In this document: in pieces, positions 48,097 through 58,803 of the stretch
Layout: the number at the start of each line of letters is the position of its first letter
Numbering within the stretch: the first letter of the stretch is position 1
NCBI GenBank assembly: GCA_014529385.2
Contig: CM043943.1
Coordinates: 152,739,592 to 152,803,591 of the forward strand
Direction of reading: 5' to 3'
Source: Adiantum capillus-veneris
Taxonomy: Eukaryota > Streptophyta > Polypodiopsida > Polypodiales > Pteridaceae
DNA length: 64,000 nucleotides
Made by a program: the position numbers and the translations under genes
The notes under the pieces: model-generated
Told to the model about the DNA's origin: nothing
The model's input: the letters and a program-made list of their open reading frames with translations, nothing else
The model's database searches: none

Positions 48097-49375
48097 ATGG
48101 CACCAAAATCCAATCGTGGCCGGAAATCTACCATTCGTGTGGACCCCATTCCTGAGGAGTCAAGAAGAGAGTCTGACTGACACTGAGGCTCAGGAGGAGC
48201 ATAGTCAGGCTGATGAGGCGCAGGACTCACAGCACTCCAGCCATTCTCGACGCGGACGGGAAGAACGGGAAGCACGGAAGGCAAAGAGTTCCAAGAGTTC
48301 TCAGTCTCGCCAAAGAGATGAGGATACCAAGAGCAGTAAGGGAAGTCACTGTACTTCTAGCAGACAAACCAGAGAGGACACTGACACTGAGACACAGACA
48401 AAGATTGATTGGGATGCTGACACTGAAAATTGCAAGAAGGCTCCCAATCGTCATTTTGAAGCCAAGAAGAGAAGTGACAGGATCATTAGAAGTAATCGAA
48501 ATGATTACACAGCTTCCCTGAAGATTTCCTTTCCAATATTCAAAGGGGGGAAAAAGGATGATCCAGATGTTCACATACAAGCTTTCGAGCAGTATGCTGA
48601 ACTTAAAAACATTGATGAAGATGATTAGGGGGAATATTTTCCACAAACCTTGAAGGAGGTAGTGAGGAAATGGTATTACCATTACCCTGCATGCCAGCTG
48701 AGATCATATAACAAATTGCTTAAGGCCTTCAGGTTGGAATATTCCGACAATAGAGGGGACGAAGATATTCTTTGTGAATTAGATAAGATCAAACAGAGGA
48801 ATTTGTCAGTCCGTAGCTATGTGGAAAAGATAAAAGAGCTAACTAGGCAGTTGCAAGAACCACCATCTGAGAAGAGATTAAGGGCATGGTTCCTGAATGG
48901 GTTCAGAAGCAAGAATCTTAGGGAACAAGAAGTACTAGCCCCTACAAAAAAATTCAATGATCTGTTCCAAAGGGCATTAAAGCTAGAACAACAGGCTAAG
49001 AAGGAAAAGAGCCACAAGAAGTGAAGGACCAGTAGCAGTAGCTCTGCTACTAAAACTTCAGATTCCAGTGAAATTTCTAGTAGCTCTGAGAGCAGCTCCA
49101 ATGAACGAGCAAAGGAGAAATCAAAGAAGGGATCATGGACCAAGAAAATTGAAGAGATGGCTAGGCAGATTGCAGAAATTAGCCATACAAGACAGCCAGT
49201 TCGAAAGATAGAGACTTGGTGTTCAAGATGCAAATCCAAGAACCATATCTCCACTGAATGTCCACAATGTACCTACTGCAAGGCCTTTGGTCACCTATGG
49301 AATAATTGTGGCATCAAAATTCACCATTTTAAGAAGGAAAGGATCTATCAGTGGTTGCCTACACTGAATCAGTGA
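48097..49375 (+). pseudogene. Gag (capsid and nucleocapsid), broken
   Basis: Probable start ATG at 48097 (MAPKSNRGRKST), with a frame change near 48170 into the main gag frame. The capsid-type retrotrans_gag region runs about 48520-49000 (FPIFKGGKKDDPD, then SVRSYVEKIKELTRQ). A Ser-rich linker follows, then a Cys-rich knuckle region near 49223-49310 (CSRCKSKNHISTECPQC). Breaks: TAG at 48626, TGA at 49022 and a frameshift near 49345. Gag forms the virus-like particle that packages element RNA. A second CCHC knuckle lies further on, in the next frame. Confidence 0.8.
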
Positions 49376-50740
49376 AGGTAGAACCAGTCAAAGTAGCTCA
49401 AGAGGAGAGACTAGGTACCAGTGGTACTGGTCAGGGACGTGGCAGATACCAACCAGGAATGGGCAGAGGCAGAGGAAGAGGCAACTTCCAGAACAGGAGC
49501 ATGAATTGCTATACTTGAGGAAAGTATTGTCATTTTGCAGCCCAATGTCCAGATGCACCGGTAACGACTACTACTGAGGCTAAGGCACCAGAGCCAGTCC
49601 CATTTAGGGTAGTTACCAGGAGCAAGGGAGTAGTCATTGAAGAAATCCCAGACACTTCAGAAGTACCAGTAAATCCTAACAGCAGCAAGTGGGCTCAACA
49701 AAGGGAAGTTTGGAAGGCCAAAGGTAAAGAAAAGGTGGTAGAAGTGTGGCAAGAGCAGCGAGAACTAGCAGAGCTAAAATCACAGAGGATTTAGCTAAGA
49801 AGCTGCCAGAGCAGCCAGAAAGTTCTAAATCTAGAGTCATTCAGAGGATACCAGCCCAATCGACTGATAAAGATCAGTCAGTACCGGCGATGACAGAGAC
49901 CATGCTAGCTGTGGTACATGCACTAGCTGATGAAATGGGAGTGGATGGAAAGAGTGGAAGCACTGCAAAAGAAGAATGGCAGTGTGAAGATACCAATTCT
50001 TCAAGATCTGACAATCAGTCTGACCAAGAGAGAAGAAATTCAGGTGAAAATTTGTGATAGAATCCAGAAGCTGACTGTAGAGCTAGAGGATATAAGAAAA
50101 ACGTTGCCTGAGGTGGCCAACTTTATTAGACAACACAGGAAGGCTGAGGGAGAGGCCAGAGCAGTGGACCTAACGGCTGTCCGGGATGATGAAGCTCCAC
50201 TTATTCAAGTAGACTACAAGGTCAGGAAGCAGTGGGAACCTCTCTCAAGAGTTATCCTGGATGGAGGGGCAGGAGTCAACATAATGGGAGCCCATCTTTA
50301 GCAGAGAATGGGTATCACTGATATGAAACCAGCACCATTCAAAGTAACAATGGCAGATCATAGAGTCATACAGGCGATAGGTATGATTGAAAACATGCAG
50401 ATAAGAGTTGGGAGGGAGAAATTCAAAACCAGTTTCCTAGTCCTGGATGTGCAGGGAGCATATGGAATGCTACTAGGGTGCCCATGGTTAAGAACAACAC
50501 ATGCTGTTCATGACTATGTAAACCAAACTTTGACCATAGAAGGGGCCAATGGCAAAATCCAAATCCAGACCAACAATACCAAGAGCTGGAAAAAGGAACT
50601 GAGGCCAAAGGAGTTGTGTCAGAAGTATAGAGCCAAGAAGATCGAGCGAATGCTAGAATTTTCCATAAGCCTGGCCGAAACCATTGTGGAGCTGATTTTC
50701 TTTCAAGAAGTACGAAAGGATATTCATAATCACCCTTGAG
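49363..50740 (+). pseudogene. Nucleocapsid end and aspartic protease, broken
   Basis: A Gly/Arg-rich stretch (GMGRGRGRGNF) leads to a CCHC knuckle near 49507-49548 whose second Cys is replaced by TGA at 49516. After two frame changes (about 49790 and 49940) the retropepsin-like region shows ILDGGAGVNIM (active-site Asp near 50260; Asp-Gly-Gly replaces Asp-Ser/Thr-Gly, a known plant variant), then TAG at 50299 and the flap/C-terminal LLGCPWL near 50470. Downstream the frame runs straight into RNase H-end sequence, showing the deletion of reverse transcriptase. Confidence 0.78.
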
Positions 50741-52433
50741 AGATGATCCAGTGGATGCTGATTTATTTCAGTTAGAGGCAGAAGAATCAGTGGATCCCGA
50801 ATGGTATGATATTTATGAATTCCTTTCCCAAGGTGCCTTTCCAGAGGATTGGAAGCAGAATCAGAAGAAAGCTCTGATCATAAAAAGCCTAAAATTTACT
50901 ATCTTAGGAGGATTACTTTATCAACTGGGTGTGGGTGGTGTACTTCGACGATGTGTCCCTATGGAAGGAAGAATGCAAGTGATTTCAGAAGCGCGCAATG
51001 GTGAGTCTCGTGGACATTTTTCCAACGAAGTAACCTACAAGAAGATTTTTCAAGCTAGTCTGTGGTGGAAAACACTGATTGCTGATGTCAGAAGTTTTTG
51101 TAAAACTTGTGACATATGCCAAAGAATGGGTCGACCAACAGCTGCAGATATGACTCCCTTAATGCCAATACAACCATTGGGAGTATTCATGAAATGGGGA
51201 CTGGATTTTATGGGACCTTTTAAGAAGGTGTCTCCCAGGAAGAACAAGTACATAGTAATGGCTACTTGTTATGTTACCAAGTGGGTTGAAGCTAAGGCTC
51301 TTCCTGACAACATAGCCAAGTCAACTGCAAGGTTTATGTTTGAGAATATTGTCTGCCGATATGGATGTCCAATAGAGATTGTGATCGATCAAGGAACACA
51401 TTTTATCAATGACACTATGGAAAGCCTATTGGATACGCTTTCAGTCAAGCATCAAAAATCTACTCCTTACTATCCCAGATGCAATGGACAAGCTGAAAGT
51501 AGCAATAAGACAATAAAGAATATTCTCACTAAGGTGGTGCAAAAGAAACCAGACCAGTGGGATTTGAAACTTCAGACTGCTCTATGGGCTTATAGGACAT
51601 CTTATAAGGTAACTACTGGAATGACACCATTCAGAATGTTGTATGGCACTGAAGCTTTGGTTCCTATGGATTTTGTGATCCCCAGTCTAAGAATGGCTGT
51701 GAAGTACGGATTAGACTTCAACCATAATATTAAGAAGAGGCTGGATGAACTAATGCAATTAGATGAACTCAGGCAAAGGGCTATATTGGAACAAGAAATT
51801 GTTCAACAACAAAGGAAGCACTGGCATGATCGCCGAATTAAAGTTCGAGAATTCCAGAAAGGAGACTTAGTGCTTCTATATCAGTCTAGATTGGGTCCAA
51901 AGAAGCCAAACTTGAAGATTGCCTGGGCAGGACCTTTTGAGATAGACTGGGTCTTCTCCAATGGCCAAGTCAAATTGAAAGATTTATCTGGGCTGATGTT
52001 TCCACGAGTATATAATGGAGCAAAGATCAAGCTTTATTATTCAGAGACCAGAGAAACTCGGCCAGAACAAGGTACTAAGGAACTGGAGGTTGCTGATCAA
52101 GAGATACCGGAATCAGACATTTTTGGACTTTTTCATGTGCAACCAGTTCCAACTTCAGAACCATTACCAGAAGGACCAGATCAGGCTGACCTTAGAATCA
52201 GTACCAGTATGGTCGAGCCAGACTGGAAATCAGTCCAGTACCAGTATGGACACATTTTCCAATTTTTAAGCGCCCAACGGTCAAATGGCACGCCAGTGGT
52301 TATTGTTTCAAGGATGGGTCGCAGTCTTGTCCAATGCATGTTTGCCACGATAGCAACGACGAACACAAAGTCTACGAGCGGCGAGTGGTGGAGCTTTTAT
52401 GGCGCGAACACGTATAACAGTCAGGAGAGTTAG
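50664..52433 (+). pseudogene. RNase H remnant fused to integrase
   Basis: Begins with the very end of RNase H (HKPGRNHCGADFLSR), a TAA at 50727, then an open frame from 50736. The zinc-binding domain has GHF and CDICQR, but the first His is Arg (GEARNG region near 50995). The catalytic core has GLDFMGPF, IDQGTHF and CNGQAESSNK, with 35 residues between the second Asp and the Glu (D,D35E). The C-terminal GPY/F module is present (AGPFEIDW near 51930). Integrase inserts element cDNA into chromosomes. The core looks intact, so it might still act if expressed, apart from the altered zinc ligand and absent start context. Confidence 0.85.
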
Positions 52434-55078
52434 CATTTTTCCTCATAAATCCCCTGCGCGTCGCTTTCCTCCTGTTAACCATTTGCCATCGCCAAGATCC
52501 GAGGTTTCTTTGCTGCAGCCGCAAACTTTGACCTCTAACGAGATAGTTGACTGTCACATAGTCTTGCCAGTGACACCAAGAAACGGCTTCGACACGACAA
52601 GTAAGTCATCTTCTCCTTCGCCTGTTTCATCGTCATCGACCTCACAGTGTATGGGTAGAAGGAAACGCTCAGAGAAGATGCAGGAGTCTCTTGAGGAAAC
52701 TCAGGCCATAGTTGCTGAGGCAAAGGAAAGCCTTCCCGTTATCCCATAGAGTAAAATTCAGTGTTACGTATCAAGCAATGACTCTGCTACAACTCTGGGA
52801 TCTTCGAGTTGTGTTGCAAGCTACAAGAATTGCTTTTGATGCAGATATCATCAAGAAAGTTCTTGATTCCTTAGATGCTGAAAATGGCAGTGCCATGGTA
52901 AATAGTAGGAAGGTGTCAGTGACACCAGAAGCCATAGCATTTGCATTCCGGATGCCCAATGAGCCTAAACCTTCTGTGGAAACTGCGTAGCAGATAAGTA
53001 TAGATCTGAAGGAGGATGAAACGGCTAGAAGAAAGCGCAAGGCAAGTGCTCAAGGAGTTCCACTAGCAGGACTTGAAGCCTCCACTTCTTACCAGTTTGT
53101 AGCTGAAGCAGTAAGCCTTAAGAACAACCCAACGTATGTATCCGAAAAATTGTTTGCTATGCTATTGGCCAAGATATTGGATCCACAGGTTCCTATCAAC
53201 CTTTGTCAAATTATCTCGCATAATGTACTCCAGCAGACTGCCAAGCTAAAATCTCAAACTGTTTTCAAGGCCTGGTATGTTTGGCAATTCCTGTATTGGG
53301 CTACTGCTGCAGATGTTAATGAGCAAGTAAAGAAGGCTTGGAGTGAGAAGCCAATTCATGAATTAAATAACATTGAAATATCCTTAGACGACGAGGAAAT
53401 AGACAGTCAAACCATTTCAACCGACCTGAAAAGGAAAGCAACTGCAGAACACGGTGGCAGTTCAAAGAAGCCAAAAATTACACTAACAAAAAGCAATGAA
53501 TTTTTGAAGCAGATAGAAAGCCAGGTCAAGACAGTAACCATTGAGAAAGCTGTAGTGAGTCAAACTGAGCAGCAATCTGCTCAAGAGACTGTGCCTGACC
53601 AGTCAGGTAAAAAATACAGTTGCTACTGGGTCTAGGAAAGATCATGCCAAGCCAGGCCCACTGTTGAGAGGATAGCAGACTAGTCAGGGGACAAAGGCAA
53701 GAGTCAACTAGACAAAGGGAAAGGTCCAGCGTTCTTAACTTTGCCTAGAGGAGTTCCTACAAATACTGGAAACCTTCTACAATTGGTAAAACAGGATAAG
53801 CTGCAGCAAATGCAGACTCAGCAATTGAAAGGGCATCTTCTGCTCAACAAAGCTGATTATGCAACTCTACCCTACGTGGCTCCAGTGGCAATATATGAGC
53901 CTACTGATTCTGATCCAACCACAATCAAAGACAAATGTTCAGTCCTTATACAGTCTTCTTGGAATACCATTGTCAGTTGTATGGGACAACTGATGGAGGC
54001 TGCTGGATCAGAAGAGGAAGTCAAAAAGATCAAAGCTGACTTGACAGAAGCACAACATCAGATTGAAAAGCTCCAGAAAACCCAGGAAGAGCAAAATATA
54101 CAACACAAGGTACTGGAAGCTCATTCAGAAAGGACTAATGAGTTGTTGAACAAAAAGTTAGCTAAAGTTGAATCTAAAATAATGATCATCAAGAATCAAC
54201 AGAATGAAGCACTGAGAGCTGCCGAGCGGGTTGAAACAATGCTCAGGATGAAGGGAGAAGAATTCAAAAAACTACTACTGCACCATACAGTTCTAAAGGC
54301 TTCTCTGACTAAAAGATACATTTATAACAGCTTGTCTGAAATTTTAAATCCATCAGGCAGTGTTGTTTTCAATTTAGAGAATTTAAAGTTCTTGATGGAA
54401 AGTATGCAGAGCGATTTGCAGGACAAGGTGATTAAGTACAATAATTCTCTAATGAACTAAGCTATAATGGATTATATTGAGCAATAGACTTCTCCGGATG
54501 AGGAAGAAGAAGACGAGGAAGATGAAGCTGATCAAGAGGAGGATGATCAAGAAGCTGGGCATACAAAGGATGATGATGATGCCCCACCACCATCTCCACC
54601 TCCAGGACCTGGTACTGGTGGGACAAGGCCAAATGAAGGAGGCCAGTCACAGTCAGACTAGCCAGACCAGAATGAGGGCCAGCAGGAAGGATAGGACAAA
54701 GAGCACCAGTCGGGTAATGAGCAGACTGAAGAGAAGCAGCCCAGTCACACTAGGAATCAGCCAACTGATCAGTCCCATCTCAACAGAGATGCTAAAGGGA
54801 AAATGAAAGTATAGGATGAGGGACCAGTTGTTGTTGATCATCAGCATTCACTTCAGCTCATTACCCTGAATAGGCAACTGAGACATCAACATGCCTCCAT
54901 CACCAGACAGTATCTGGAGGATGATGATCTCTTGACTGACTTGGAAAGATTTCAAAGGTTATATGTGGGAGCCAGGGAAATGGTAGAACATTGGAAATCA
55001 ACAGCTTTCCATGATAAAGAAGCTTGCCGACTACCTGCGCATCCCAGTATACTCCAGCCTGCTGGAACGAGTTCCTGA
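52399..55078 (+). pseudogene. Additional 3' ORF of the retrotransposon (unknown, Gln-rich)
   Basis: Starts at ATG 52399, overlapping the integrase end, with a basic N-terminus (MARTRITVRRVS). It shifts frame near 52720 and then stays in one frame to TGA at 55076. That frame is interrupted by TAG at 52988, 53633, 53681, 54485, 54659, 54692 and 54812 and TAA at 54458. Residues coded at about 54010-54260 form a coiled coil (LTEAQHQIEKLQKTQEEQ). A Gln/Asp/Pro-rich acidic region follows at 54480-54830. Some gypsy lineages (Athila, Tat) carry an extra ORF here; I recognise no domain. All the nonsense codons could come from CAG or CAA by one C-to-T change. Confidence 0.6.
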
Positions 55079-55412
55079 ATGGATAATCAATGCTGATGAG
55101 AGAGTGGAAAACCCGCTCCCTAGCCCTGGAACTGGAACTTCTGTTGGGTAACAAACCAACTTACCGCTGTATGAAGGATGTTAGGGTACAACTCAAGGAA
55201 GTTTTGGTGCAAATACAAACTGCCAAAGGTGTTTTGGATTAGAGAGTCAAAGCCATTCTTGAGGACCAGACAGCCACTAGCAGAGGACCTCAGACGCGAA
55301 TGCCAGTCGGAGCATAGGCAACTGCTCTCGGAGCACTATTCCAGCTAGTGAGAATCACCAGAAAGATGATGCAGCAGGAGAACCAGGCTATCCCCTCAAT
55401 TTATTAGAATTT

Positions 55413-56129
55413 GTGCCTGATTCTCCAGTTCTCTTGTATGCTGTTCCAACAAGAGAAACGGAGCTGCCAAGATTCTTTCCAATGTTGTATCCTCAACATC
55501 AAGAACCAGTTGATCGTCTCACATACTTCAAAATTACTGATGAGCTTCAAGATTGGTATGAGCGGTCACCTGTGGAATGGAATACTTGGCAGATGTTGCT
55601 CAATGATTCTCTCCAAATCAATGACATTCAGGCACTAAAAGAGGAGATGCAAAGGATCCAGCTGTGTATGGGCCAGTGGAAGATTCAAGGCAGCGGAATG
55701 AACAGGATTACTAATCAGTTGCTACAACTTATGGTCAAATCTTCCAAATTGTCTGAAAAAGACATTGCAGCAAAGCCGGGTCTGGCACCACAGTACAGGG
55801 AGATGGCTGAGATTCTTTTTGAAGCTCGAGTCAAAACTAATCAACCTCTTCCAGAAGGATGGATCCATACTGCTTCGCATTGTCATAAGCTGGCCAGAAC
55901 CAGACTGAGCAAGGGCAGGCGTACACTCTATGATCCTCACACCAAAACCTATCATTCTCTCACACCTTATGCAGTAGAGATGACCACCAACCGGCGGGAT
56001 CATCTTGAGCAGGAGGCCATTTACCGACTGACTCATAAGGAGAATGCTGGTACTGGGACTTCTCAGGCACCGTCCAGGTCAAAGGGCAAAGGAAAATGGA
56101 AGACGGTCCAATGGAAGGTTACTGGGTAG
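55413..56129 (+). CDS. Last ORF of the retrotransposon, unknown protein
   Basis: 238 open codons from ATG 55413. Upstream sequence (about 55174-55317) is also coding-like but carries TAG at 55240 and 55315, so this may be the distal part of the preceding ORF in another frame. Composition is ordinary, with a helical middle (EEMQRIQLCMGQWKIQG) and a Lys/Arg/Ser-rich C-terminus (SRSKGKGKWKTVQW), possibly nucleic-acid binding. No family recognised. It ends about 275 bp before the polypurine tract. Confidence 0.45.
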   Translation: MPDSPVLLYAVPTRETELPRFFPMLYPQHQEPVDRLTYFKITDELQDWYERSPVEWNTWQMLLNDSLQINDIQALKEEMQRIQLCMGQWKIQGSGMNRITNQLLQLMVKSSKLSEKDIAAKPGLAPQYREMAEILFEARVKTNQPLPEGWIHTASHCHKLARTRLSKGRRTLYDPHTKTYHSLTPYAVEMTTNRRDHLEQEAIYRLTHKENAGTGTSQAPSRSKGKGKWKTVQWKVTG

Positions 56130-56404
56130 TTCCATCTCAGAATTCAGTGTGGCGACTTTTCTTCTCAGCAGGCAGGGAGAGATGACAGCTCCACCTTGGC
56201 CTGGTGAGAGCTCTACCTTAGCCTTTTCCGCTGCCTCTCGCGATCCTTGGCCTTTTCAGCTGCCTACGCATAATCTTTGAATGGCCATTCTATTAGTGGT
56301 CAAGCCGGCATCCCAACATCAGAACCAGACGATGGATTTTTTAGTCTCACATCAGAATCAGACAGGGGACTTTTTCAAAAAATTTGGAATCTTGCCAAAA
56401 TTCA

Positions 56405-56420
56405 AGAAAGAAGGGAAGGA
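56405..56420 (+). promoter_or_regulatory. Polypurine tract
   Basis: AGAAAGAAGGGAAGGA sits directly before the second TGTAGACGG, the expected place and composition for the plus-strand primer of reverse transcription. It fixes the LTR start. Confidence 0.85.
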
Positions 56421-56591
56421 TGTAGACGGCTAGATAGTCACTATGTGGGAACGTCTTCTTAGAAGATGGGCAGCGAATTACTTAGTAATTACTATAGTAA
56501 ACCCAAACTGTATAAATAGGGCCCATTACATTGTAATCGGGTTGGCAATTATTATCATTTGGGATAGCGCTTTGGCTATACTTGTACTTGA
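56421..56591 (+). repeat. 3' LTR, 5' portion only
   Basis: Matches 47558-47728 of the 5' LTR with about eight differences, then stops after 'tgtacttga' where CACTACAAGAGG begins. The remaining LTR (starting gaatcattggcag in the 5' copy) should follow the CACTA element outside the window. Confidence 0.9.
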
Positions 56592-56651
56592 CACTACAAG
56601 AGGTTATTCATATTAGCGACGCTCACACAGCGACGCTCAAAAAAAAATTTC

Positions 56652-56713
56652 CCGGCGTCGCTATGAGCGTCGCAAATTTACTTGTAAATTTGCGACGCTC
56701 ATAGCGACGCCGG
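56652..56713. repeat. Perfect 30-bp-arm hairpin of subterminal motifs
   Basis: Arms 56652-56681 and 56684-56713 are exact inverses with a 2-nt loop (tt). Each arm contains GCGTCGCTATGAGCGTCGC, i.e. two subterminal motifs. An extended palindrome of this kind could extrude or be cut as a hairpin; in RNA it would be a very stable stem. Confidence 0.93.
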
Positions 56714-56800
56714 CTGGGCTAAAAAAATAACCGAGCGCGCCCAAAAACTCAGAATTCAGATCTGAGTTTTTCGGCGCCCTCAAGCAAGGAGCAGGTAACG

Positions 56801-56859
<59 letters not shown>

Positions 56860-56861
56860 CT

Positions 56862-56897
<36 letters not shown>

Positions 56898-57016
56898 AGA
56901 AAAGGAGAGCCAGGTATGCTCCTTCCCTCTCCTCATTCTCATGTTCCCTTCCCCTCTTTCTCTCTCCCTCTCTCTCTCTCTCTCACACACATACACACAC
57001 ACACACACATAGTGTT

Positions 57017-57061
<45 letters not shown>

Positions 57062-57320
57062 GAGAGAGAGTACAAACATAAACAAAAACGCACACACACA
57101 TACATAAACAAAGAATGCACACACACATTGAGAGAGTAAAAGAGAGAGAGAGCATGCATAAACAAAAAACGCACGCATTGAGAGAGGAAAAGAGAGAGAG
57201 AACATGCATAAACAAAAAACGCACACATTGAGAGAGGAAAAGAGAGAGAAAACATGCATACGATCCAAAAAAACGCACACACATTGAGAGAGAAAGAGAG
57301 AGAAACTAATTTAACGTCGT
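56801..57320. repeat. Microsatellites and a 50-bp minisatellite in CACTA 5' region
   Basis: (CT)n, (CA)n and (GA)n tracts, then four copies of a roughly 50-bp unit: 'attgagagag' recurs at 57127, 57177, 57227 and 57283, with 'catgcataaacaaaaaacgc' between. No gene. Confidence 0.88.
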
Positions 57321-57356
57321 AGGAAACTAATTAAAATTAAAAGACCTAAAGATCTA

Positions 57357-57427
57357 GCCGACGAGGAGTTGAACTCAAGACCTATTATTCAAGAGGGAAA
57401 TGGCATAATCAATCTATCATACTTGGC
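57357..57427 (-). other. tRNA-Lys(CUU)-like 71-nt relic
   Basis: Read on the minus strand, the 71 nt start GCC and end GGC. They have a D-arm-like TGATAGATTGAT, a CTCTTGA anticodon-loop-like stretch in the expected place and a T-arm-like GAGTTCAACTCC. Several stem pairs are broken, so it is a degraded tRNA or the head of a tRNA-derived SINE, not an active gene. Confidence 0.35.
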
Positions 57428-57687
57428 ATGGGTGATAGAAAGGTTATACCATTTATCTCTTTTTATTGGCACACACATCCACACATGTGCACACACACAA
57501 GAAGAAGAGAGTTATAACGTCAAAGGAAACTATCCTAAAAGAAGTTAAAGATTAGGTTAGATGTAGACTTACGTTAAATTAGATTTAGGTTTATTTAAGT
57601 TAAATTAGATTAGATTTAGGTTTAGTTTTAACTAGATTTACGTTTATTTACGCTAGATTTAGATTTACGTTATATTAGATTAGATTT

Positions 57688-58066
57688 AGGTCTCCATAGA
57701 CTGCGATGCTTGCATGAAGCGGGTGAAGAAAGCCCTCAATGGAATATAGGGTATTGCTGCCTTCACTCGTGGTGGGCTCCGTCGATCCAAAAGTACTGGT
57801 GAAATGTCTTCAGAAGATAGGGAAGAAGGTGGATCTTCAGGGCGGCAAGAGTCACTACATCCCCGACACAATGACCATCTAGACAACCTCTAGTCATTCA
57901 ACAGCAACTTCAAAGTTAGTAACAAGAGCAAGAACGGTCTAAAGGGCCAATTGCTGTCGTCAAATGTGGATGGAGATGAGGCAGCGTCACCGCCGGAAGT
58001 TAACTCTCACATCTTTAGTGATGAGAATGCCAACTCTTGCCGAGTTATGTGAAAAATTATGTGTTA
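57688..58066 (+). pseudogene. Captured heavy-metal-associated (HMA) domain fragment
   Basis: The frame gives IDCDACMKRVKKALNGI, with the CxxC metal-binding pair and the following basic helix of HMA (HIPP/ATX1-like) domains. After TAG and a frame change comes GSVDPKVLVKCLQKIGKKVD, the usual second half of a plant HIPP HMA domain. Ser/Asn-rich coding-like sequence follows to about 58066. In host proteins this domain binds soft metal ions. Here it lies in the 5' region of a transposon, upstream of the transposase gene, so it is a captured host gene fragment. Copy 1's equivalent region is outside the window. Confidence 0.65.
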
Positions 58067-58645
58067 AATCAGTTTTAAGGTTCTTATAATCCCTGTTAGT
58101 TTAGTTCTTTGTTTTTACTATAACATAATTTACATTAGATTTAGATTTATGTTATATTAGATTAGACTTAGGTTTATTTAGGTTTACCCACACACACACA
58201 CACACACACACAAGAAGAAGAGAGTTTTAACGTCGTAGGAAACTATCCCAAAAGACGTTAAAGATTAGGTTAGATGTAGACTTACGTTAAATTAGATTTA
58301 GGTTTATTTTTAGTTAGATTTATGTTTATTTAGATTTACGCTTATTTACGTTAGATCGAGTCCACGCAAGAATTACTTACGGTTTAGGGTTTAGAGTTAG
58401 ACGAACAGTGAAAAGATCTACTGTGAAAAGATGTTAAGATGCTGTGAAGTGCTACAGCTAGAGAAGAGGCAAAGGGGTTTTGTCCACTACATACAGTATC
58501 ATGTAGACGTGGGTGTGTAGATTTCTTGTACCCACAAATATAGGTATTGACCAATAAAGACGAGATTATAACCCGGTGGTTCTGATCTCCGTGCACCTCT
58601 AGACCGAGGTGTGCTGGGATTGGACATGACTAGAGAATGTGAGGT

Positions 58646-58647
<2 letters not shown>

Positions 58648-58738
<91 letters not shown>
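58648..58738 (+). repeat. (GA)n microsatellite upstream of transposase gene, copy 2
   Basis: About 91 bp of uninterrupted GA at the same place as in copy 1 (564-649), ending about 65 bp before the ATG. Tract length differs slightly between the copies, as expected of slippage. Confidence 0.9.
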
Positions 58739-58741
<3 letters not shown>

Positions 58742-58803
58742 GACGAAGAATGCCAATAGAATATTAAATTTGTTTTCCAGGTTATAAGATTTTTATCCTC
58801 ATT

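Larger units (their letters stand above)
47558..56591 (+). mobile_element. Ty3/gypsy LTR retrotransposon lacking reverse transcriptase
   Basis: Two matching LTR starts (TGTAGACGG at 47558 and 56421), a gag with zinc knuckles, an aspartic protease, an integrase, and about 4 kb of further coding sequence before the polypurine tract. Integrase lies after the protease and after the last residues of RNase H, the Ty3/gypsy order, but reverse transcriptase and most of RNase H are missing. About 8 differences over the 171 comparable LTR bases (roughly 5 percent) indicate an old insertion. The 3' LTR is cut at 56591 by the second CACTA element, so the remaining LTR should lie beyond it, outside the window. 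Confidence 0.9.

Noticed and set aside
52712-55317. Alternative genetic code with TAG (and TAA) as glutamine
   Set aside because: The CACTA and other genes use TAG as terminator or lose function at it, TGG-to-TAG also occurs, and CHG-context deamination explains the excess more simply.
564-58738. Many Ser-Leu or Arg-Glu repeat reading frames (near 600, 41300-41650, 43300-43900, 56800-57280, 58700)
   Set aside because: They are translations of (CT)n/(GA)n/(CA)n microsatellites with no coding signal.
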